From the NCBI GenBank assembly GCA_902464175.1, contig CABQHZ010000034.1, positions 1-17,173 on the forward strand: a stretch of 17,173 nucleotides of DNA, given 5' to 3'. The position numbers and the translations under genes were made by a program. The notes beneath the pieces are model-generated. The model was not told the DNA's origin. It ran no database searches and saw only the letters and a program-made list of their open reading frames with translations. Each line of letters opens with the position of its first letter. The first letter of the stretch is position 1. The DNA is from an uncultured Collinsella sp. (GTDB lineage Bacteria; Actinomycetota; Coriobacteriia; Coriobacteriales; Coriobacteriaceae). Below, piece by piece: positions 14,876 to 17,173 of the stretch.

Positions 14876-14887
14876 GGGGTGATGCTC

Positions 14888-15433
14888 GTGTGGTATGTGA
14901 TCCAGGTCATTAACGGTCGCGAAGACGTAATGCGCGAGCGCATCGAGCGCGTGGTGCCAGTGGGCGCCATGCAAGAGATCTTTTATCCCCAATTTCAAAC
15001 CGAGATCAAGGTACACGGCGAATGGGTCAATACAACCAAGCCGCTCTTTCCCGGTTATCTTATCTGCGATACTGCAGATCCACGCACCGTGCAACAGTAT
15101 CTGCTACACATGGACGACTTTGCCCGGGTGCTTGCCCAGGACGGTCAGTTTGTGCCGCTGGCAAAAGAAGAGGCTCAACTCATAAGCAGCTTTACGCATA
15201 GGGGAGACCGCGTAGTGCCCATGAGTGAGGCCCTAAAAGACGGCGACCAGGTCGTAGTAACCGCTGGTCCGCTACTGGGCCACGAAGGCCTCATCAAAAC
15301 CATTAACAGACGCAAGAGCACTGCTTATTTGGAGCTCGACCTGTGTGGCCGATGCGTGACCACGCGCGTTGGCCTTGCCGTGCTTTCAAACGAGCAACGT
15401 GCCATGCGAAGCCTCAAAAAGGCGATCGCCTAG
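14888..15433 (+). CDS. LoaP/NusG-family transcription antiterminator
   Basis: A NusG paralogue of 181 residues expected to bind RNA polymerase and let it read through terminators in a long operon. The N-terminal NGN domain starts WYVIQVINGRED and contains EIFYPQFQTEIKVHGEW and PLFPGYLICD. The C-terminal KOW domain (about 119-160) reads GDQVVVTAGPLLGHEGLIKTINRRK. This layout matches specialised NusG paralogues (LoaP, UpxY, RfaH types), most like LoaP. GTG 14888 lies 8 nt after AAGGGGG; ATG 14882 and GTG 14879 are in frame but too close to it. It heads a polysaccharide gene cluster, the usual setting for such factors. General housekeeping NusG is less likely because of the context. Confidence 0.88.
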   Translation: MWYVIQVINGREDVMRERIERVVPVGAMQEIFYPQFQTEIKVHGEWVNTTKPLFPGYLICDTADPRTVQQYLLHMDDFARVLAQDGQFVPLAKEEAQLISSFTHRGDRVVPMSEALKDGDQVVVTAGPLLGHEGLIKTINRRKSTAYLELDLCGRCVTTRVGLAVLSNEQRAMRSLKKAIA

Positions 15434-15457
15434 CTGCTGGCGATTGCCGCTCAAACC

Positions 15458-15484
15458 AAGGAGGACCTTCGGGTCGGGGACGTA
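15458..15484 (+). promoter_or_regulatory. Split ribosome-binding site with UUCG hairpin in the spacer
   Basis: A strong AAGGAGG (15458-15464) lies 20 nt from the GTG start, too far for normal use. Between them GACC-TTCG-GGTC (15464-15475) forms a stem with a C(UUCG)G tetraloop, leaving 9 nt to the start. Folding would restore near-ideal spacing. GGGGA at 15476-15480 is an alternative weak ribosome-binding site. Confidence 0.5.
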
Positions 15485-16249
15485 GTGTTGGAAGAGAACG
15501 TGTCGGATATTACAAAATATGCAACGGATGCGCCCGCGGGGGCGGCGCTGATTGCTCAGGCCATGGACCGGCGTGAGGGCGCCGGCCGCTACAGGGCCAT
15601 GCAATCAATCATGGACTGGGACCGCTCGCGCCTGGCCTACAGGGCCGTCAAACGCACGTTCGACATCGTGTTCAGCGGTGTTGTGCTTGTAATTATCGCG
15701 ATTCCAAGCTTGGTGCTCGCGGCGCTCATCCGCTTGGAGAGCGAGGGGAGCCCCTTCTACAGCCAGATTCGCGTGGGCCAGACCCGCCCTGACGGCAGCC
15801 TGTCCACCTTCCGCATGTGGAAGTTCCGCAGCATGTACAAGGACGCCGACGAGCGCCTCGCCGAGCTCAGGGAACAGAACGAGATTGTCGGCGCCATGTT
15901 CAAGATGAAGGAGGACCCCCGCGTCACCAAGATCGGGAAGTTCATCCGCAAACACTCCATCGACGAGTTCCCGCAGTTTCTGAACGTGTTCCTGGGGCAG
16001 ATGTCCGTCGTGGGGCCCAGGCCGCCCCTGCCGAATGAAGTGGCAGAGTACACCGAGCATGACCTGCAGCGCCTAGCCGTAAAGCCGGGGATTACCGGAT
16101 GGTGGCAGGTTACCGATCGAAACTCAACTGGTTTCGACGGTATGGTGCAGAGAGATCTTGAGTACATCGCGAGGCGTGGCATTCTCACCGACTTAAGGAT
16201 TATCGCTCTCACCGTTATTGAAGTAATCACGGGAAAGGGTGCGTTTTAG
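15485..16249 (+). CDS. Undecaprenyl-phosphate sugar phosphotransferase (bacterial sugar transferase family)
   Basis: Transfers a sugar-1-phosphate from a UDP-sugar to undecaprenyl phosphate, starting a lipid-linked polysaccharide repeat at the inner membrane face. It has 254 residues. An N-terminal cytoplasmic stretch of about 50 residues precedes one hydrophobic segment (60-82) with a mid-helix Pro at 74, as in re-entrant monotopic enzymes. The catalytic domain follows: SPFYSQIRVGQ, FRMWKFRSM, DPRVTKIGKFIRKHSIDEFPQ with D160-E161, MSVVGPRPPLPNEV and KPGITGWWQV. It lacks the extra membrane helices of WbaP/WcaJ-type long forms. The start is GTG 15485, or TTG 15488. Its stop overlaps the next gene's start by one base. 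The sugar specificity cannot be told. Confidence 0.93.
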   Translation: MLEENVSDITKYATDAPAGAALIAQAMDRREGAGRYRAMQSIMDWDRSRLAYRAVKRTFDIVFSGVVLVIIAIPSLVLAALIRLESEGSPFYSQIRVGQTRPDGSLSTFRMWKFRSMYKDADERLAELREQNEIVGAMFKMKEDPRVTKIGKFIRKHSIDEFPQFLNVFLGQMSVVGPRPPLPNEVAEYTEHDLQRLAVKPGITGWWQVTDRNSTGFDGMVQRDLEYIARRGILTDLRIIALTVIEVITGKGAF

Positions 16250-17025
16250 TGCTTAAGTCCTATCTTAATTATCCCGAATTAAACCGCGTGCCCGTGATCG
16301 ATGTCCCGATCACGGGCACCAATATGTCCGAATGCGTCGATTTCATTACTCATAATATCGACGATCTACATGGCGAGTATATCTGCGTCTCTAACGCCCA
16401 TACGTCGGTTATGGCCCATGACGATCCCAACTACTGGTCCTGTCAGGCTGAGTCCGTTATGTCCGTTCCCGATGGGAAGCCCCTATCGGTTGTCGGCCGA
16501 AAGTCGATCACATCGATGGGGCGTGTGACGGGTCCGGATTTGATGCGCGAGATTTTCAGTATTTCCGCTCAGCACGGATGGAGCCATTACTTCTACGGCA
16601 ACGAACAGAAAAACCTTGAGGCGCTCAAGGAATCTCTTCAAGAAGAGTATCCGGGCCTGGAAATCGCCGGCATGGAACCTTCCGTCTTTCGCCCGCTCTC
16701 CGATGGCGAGAAACGAGACCTTTCAAGACGCATTGCCGATTCCGGCGCCGACTTTGCATGGATTGCACTTGGCGCTCCGCGCCAGGAAGTCCTCATGCAT
16801 GAGCTTAAAGGCGGTCCCCAGCCACTGATGATCGGCGTAGGGGGAGCTTTCAACGTTCTCGCCGGCGTGGTACCGGAGGCACCGATATGGATGCAGAACC
16901 TGAGTCTCGAGTGGCTATACCGCCTGATGCAGGAGCCGAAGCGACTTTTCAAACGATATCTCGTTACTAATACCAAATTTCTCTTTTACCAGTTCACGGG
17001 TGCTAAGCGCAAGGAAGGCAAGTAG
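16249..17025 (+). CDS. WecG/TagA/CpsF-family glycosyltransferase (GT26)
   Basis: Adds the second sugar (N-acetylmannosamine or a relative) to the lipid-linked first sugar in teichoic acid or capsule assembly. It has 258 residues. Conserved marks are VSNAHTS near residue 48, PDGKP with D75, RVTGPDL, FYGN, GAPRQE near 182 and GVGGAFNVLAG, then the C-terminal LEWLYRLMQEPKRLFKRYL, the basic segment that anchors TagA-type enzymes to the membrane. It starts at GTG 16249, which shares its G with the preceding TAG stop, so translation is coupled. This fits the usual pairing with the sugar phosphotransferase upstream. The exact donor and acceptor are unknown. Confidence 0.92.
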   Translation: MLKSYLNYPELNRVPVIDVPITGTNMSECVDFITHNIDDLHGEYICVSNAHTSVMAHDDPNYWSCQAESVMSVPDGKPLSVVGRKSITSMGRVTGPDLMREIFSISAQHGWSHYFYGNEQKNLEALKESLQEEYPGLEIAGMEPSVFRPLSDGEKRDLSRRIADSGADFAWIALGAPRQEVLMHELKGGPQPLMIGVGGAFNVLAGVVPEAPIWMQNLSLEWLYRLMQEPKRLFKRYLVTNTKFLFYQFTGAKRKEGK

Positions 17026-17173
17026 ATGAAACCCACCACCGCATTCAAAGACAAGACCCTCATGATCACGGGCGGCACCGGCTCGTTCGGAAACACGGTG
17101 CTCAAGCACTTCATGAACACCGACCTGGCCGAGATCCGCATCTTCTCGCGCGACGAGAAGAAGCAGGACGACA
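17026..17173 (+). CDS. CapE/FnlA-like UDP-GlcNAc 4,6-dehydratase/5-epimerase (partial)
   Basis: Only the first 49 residues are present; the right edge cuts the gene. They hold the Rossmann NAD(P) loop TGGTGSFGNTV (residues 16-26) and IRIFSRDEKKQDD (37-49), closely resembling the start of CapE/WbjB/FnlA enzymes that make the precursor of N-acetyl-L-fucosamine. Related dehydratases of the FlaA1/PseB type share much of this, so the exact product is uncertain. ATG 17026 follows the previous stop directly and has AAGGAAGG 7 nt upstream. It would supply a nucleotide sugar to the polysaccharide pathway encoded by this operon. Confidence 0.85.
   Translation, partial: MKPTTAFKDKTLMITGGTGSFGNTVLKHFMNTDLAEIRIFSRDEKKQDD

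Larger units (their letters stand above)
14157..14887 (+). other. Gene-poor, structure-rich leader region before the antiterminator
   Basis: About 730 bp with no recognised gene and more AT-rich than its surroundings. It contains a bipartite dyad at 14270-14315 (CGCTGG/CCAGCG and TTGGG/CCCAA). A short direct repeat, TGTTGTCCAAACGCA at 14240 and TGTTGTCCAACGCA at 14385, is also present. A promoter-like extended -10 (TGCTAGGAT, 14426-14434) is followed by a 45-codon open frame (14447-14584) of unknown meaning. A 7-bp dyad TCCAGTC/GACTGGA lies at 14649-14674, and two larger hairpins are listed separately. The likely role is a long regulatory 5' leader for the polysaccharide operon. Confidence 0.5.

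Overview
The window reads as chromosomal DNA of a GC-rich gut actinobacterium, most likely a Collinsella-like member of the Coriobacteriia. This is inferred from the high GC content, from GlgC and GlgD being encoded side by side, and from the Lys/Ala-rich protein tails. No marker gene proves the genus.

Region 1 (1-12600, minus strand) is a glycogen and maltodextrin locus. Five genes in the order glgB-glgP-glgC-glgD-glgA run leftward. They encode branching enzyme, glycogen phosphorylase, the two ADP-glucose pyrophosphorylase subunits and glycogen synthase. Together they cover ADP-glucose supply, chain elongation, branching and phosphorolysis. A hairpin sits in every sizeable gap of the operon, and a hairpin terminator follows glgA. 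Downstream on the same strand, a separately promoted gene encodes a GH13 alpha-amylase-type enzyme fused to a GH77 4-alpha-glucanotransferase (MalQ); it runs off the left edge. Imperfect palindromes built on TGGTAAAACG lie upstream of both the fusion gene and glgB, which suggests a shared LacI-type regulator.

Region 2 (12600-14160, plus strand) starts divergently from glgB. It holds a HAD-family phosphatase/phosphomutase gene, a thiamine pyrophosphokinase gene 9 nt downstream, and a tRNA-Ala(GGC) gene with its own promoter and a U-tract terminator.

Region 3 (14160-14887) is about 730 bp with no recognised gene, and it is rich in dyad symmetry. It includes a perfect 19-bp stem, and a long bulged stem that ends at the ribosome-binding site of the next gene.

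Region 4 (14888-17173, plus strand) is the head of a surface polysaccharide cluster: a LoaP/NusG-type antiterminator, an undecaprenyl-phosphate sugar phosphotransferase, a WecG/TagA glycosyltransferase, and the start of a CapE/FnlA-like UDP-GlcNAc dehydratase/epimerase gene cut by the right edge. The simplest model is that the antiterminator acts on the long polysaccharide operon that follows it.
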